From Marisediminicola sp963756375 (GTDB lineage: Bacteria > Actinomycetota > Actinomycetes > Actinomycetales > Microbacteriaceae): a stretch of 64,000 nucleotides of DNA. Below are positions 62,657-64,000 of this stretch, in pieces. The translations under genes were made by a program, and so were the position numbers. The notes under the pieces are model-generated. The model did no database searches. It worked only from the letters and a program-made list of their open reading frames with translations, and was not told the origin of the DNA. Where the stretch lies: assembly GCA_963756375.1 (NCBI GenBank), contig CAVWNJ010000005.1:496001-560000 (forward strand), in the 5' to 3' direction. Each line of letters starts with the position of its first letter. Position 1 is the stretch's first letter.

Positions 62657-64000
62657 TCAGCCGTTCTTGGGTCGGACCCTCAGCCAGGCGAACTCGTTCG
62701 GACGAAGCGTCAGCCCGTTCGAGAGCGAGACCGCCTCGCCACGGGTGATCTCGTCGGCGTCCGGCTCGAAGCCCGACAGCGTCTCGCTCCCGACCACCTC
62801 GTCCTGATCCCCGAAATTCGCCAGAACGAGCACGATCGATTCGGGTCCAGGCCGCTGGTATCCGAGCACGTGCGGATTGTTCGTGCTGAAGCCGATCAGC
62901 GTTCCGCCCGCGATTTCGGGCGTCGACCGACGCACCTCGATGAGGCGATGGAGGCCCGCGAACACGCGGCCCGCATCCGTGGTGGGATCGAGCCTGTCGG
63001 CGTAGCGGTCCGCCGGGTAGAGCGGCCGGTTGACCCATCTGCTGTCGCCCGCCTGATCGGGGTCGTCGAGGTAGCGGTAGTCGTTGAGCTGGCCTACCTC
63101 GTCGCCCAGGAAGATCAGCGGGATGCCCCCGGTGCTCAAGACGATCGAGTGCGCGAGATGAATCCTGGCGACGGCCCCTGGGTCACCCTGCTCGAGCCCG
63201 GCGAGTGACGCCGTTGTTCCCGAGATGCGGGCGTCGCCCGTGCGGGGATTCTCCTGAAAGGGCACACCGCGGGCGAAGCTGCCCTCGACCCGATTGACGA
63301 AGAAGTTGTTGAGGAAGCGCCGGTGGTCATGTCCGTTGATGCCGAGCTCCTGGGCATCCTCGTCGGAGAAGGTCCAGCCGATGTCGTCGTGACTGCGCAC
63401 GTAGTTGACCCACGCCGTGCCTGCCGGAATGGTGTGCCGCCGGTCGAGCGCCTGGGCGAGGAGCCCGACCTCGCGGGTGGCGAGGGAGTTCCAGATGAGG
63501 GCCATCTGCAGCGGGTTGTACGACAGCTGGCACTCGCCCGGATCGATGTATTCGACGACCTCGTCGGGATGCACGATCGCCTCGGACTTGAACAGCAACG
63601 AGGGTGCCGCGATCCGACAGACGGCGTTGAACGCCTGGATCAGCAGGTGCGCCTCCGGGAGGCTCTCGCACGCGGTGCCCATCCGCTTCCAGATGAACGC
63701 GACGGCGTCCATCCGCAGGATGTCGATGCCGAGGTTTGCGAGGAACAGCATCTCGCCGGCCATGGCGCGGAAGACCGCGGGGTTCGAGTAGTTGAGATCC
63801 CACTGGAAGTGGTAGAACGTGGCCCAGATCCAGCGCCCGTCGTCGAGCTGCACGAAGGATCCGGCGTGGTCGTCGGGGAAGATCTCCCGCACGGTCTCCT
63901 CGTAACGATCCGGGAGCTCGCGGTCGGGGAAGATCCAGTAGTAGTCCTCGAACTCCTTCTCACCGGCGGCTGCCCGAGTGGCCCACTCGTGCTCGTTCGA
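62657..64000 (-). CDS. Amylosucrase (GH13), N-terminus outside window
   Basis: 447 residues to the stop at 62657-62659; the frame is open to the right edge (SNEHEWATRAAAGEKEFEDY), so about 200 N-terminal residues are missing. The catalytic nucleophile is in GIDILRMDAVAFIWKRMGT, the acid/base Glu in LLFKSEAIVHPDEVVEYI, and the transition-state Asp in YVRSHDDIGWTF, all in the amylosucrase form. It uses sucrose to build alpha-1,4-glucan and release fructose. No signal peptide can be judged. The gap to the next gene on the same strand is 81 bp. Confidence 0.9.
   Translation of the reverse strand, partial: SNEHEWATRAAAGEKEFEDYYWIFPDRELPDRYEETVREIFPDDHAGSFVQLDDGRWIWATFYHFQWDLNYSNPAVFRAMAGEMLFLANLGIDILRMDAVAFIWKRMGTACESLPEAHLLIQAFNAVCRIAAPSLLFKSEAIVHPDEVVEYIDPGECQLSYNPLQMALIWNSLATREVGLLAQALDRRHTIPAGTAWVNYVRSHDDIGWTFSDEDAQELGINGHDHRRFLNNFFVNRVEGSFARGVPFQENPRTGDARISGTTASLAGLEQGDPGAVARIHLAHSIVLSTGGIPLIFLGDEVGQLNDYRYLDDPDQAGDSRWVNRPLYPADRYADRLDPTTDAGRVFAGLHRLIEVRRSTPEIAGGTLIGFSTNNPHVLGYQRPGPESIVLVLANFGDQDEVVGSETLSGFEPDADEITRGEAVSLSNGLTLRPNEFAWLRVRPKNG

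Overview
The window is high-GC DNA with frequent GTG starts, ATGA/GTGA stop-start overlaps and tight operons. Gene content and order point to an actinobacterium of the Micrococcales, most like Microbacteriaceae. This is inferred from the proteins and gene order, not from a marker phylogeny. No rRNA, tRNA, prophage or insertion sequence was recognised.

Region 1 (1-5035) carries a partial quinone oxidoreductase, an HExxH membrane protein, and a polyamine/GABA-type module: a class-III aminotransferase co-transcribed with an Lrp/AsnC regulator, divergent from a gamma-aminobutyraldehyde dehydrogenase.

Region 2 (5076-22863) is one long plus-strand cluster: FHA protein, PP2C phosphatase, Ser/Thr kinase with an ectodomain, a ~1966-residue surface protein with Ig-like and FN3 repeats, MoxR ATPase, DUF58 protein, membrane transglutaminase-like protein, zinc-ribbon/FHA protein, and an EccC/EssC-type FtsK/SpoIIIE ATPase. 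The transglutaminase domain has lost its catalytic Cys and His. Two members (PP2C and FtsK) carry apparent single-base frameshifts. No WXG100 substrate is visible. This is the best candidate for an undescribed system: a phospho-signalling-controlled cell-envelope machine.

Region 3 (22833-32597) covers nitrogen metabolism: alanine dehydrogenase, divergent from a Pot-type polyamine ABC transporter operon that ends in a class-III aminotransferase, then GABA transaminase and asparaginase on the minus strand, and an OsmC protein.

Region 4 (32697-42478) has an FKBP lipoprotein, dxr, a second Ser/Thr kinase coupled to an Ala-rich lipoprotein, rseP, ispG and proS (MEP isoprenoid genes with envelope proteolysis). 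A small GIY-YIG nuclease gene sits between two arrays of REP-like palindromic repeats of opposite orientation, just upstream of ispG.

Region 5 (42553-47784) is a second MoxR-DUF58 cluster of the Bat type, with two von Willebrand A proteins and a TPR-like protein. It lies between proS and nusA, where rimP is often found.

Region 6 (47876-57778) holds the nusA-ylxR-infB-rbfA-truB-ribF translation block, interrupted by mutY, a degenerate uridine-kinase-like gene and a PanE-family reductase.

Region 7 (57787-64000, minus strand) is a pepN-mscS-glbO operon, a hypothetical protein, and the C-terminal part of an amylosucrase that runs off the window.
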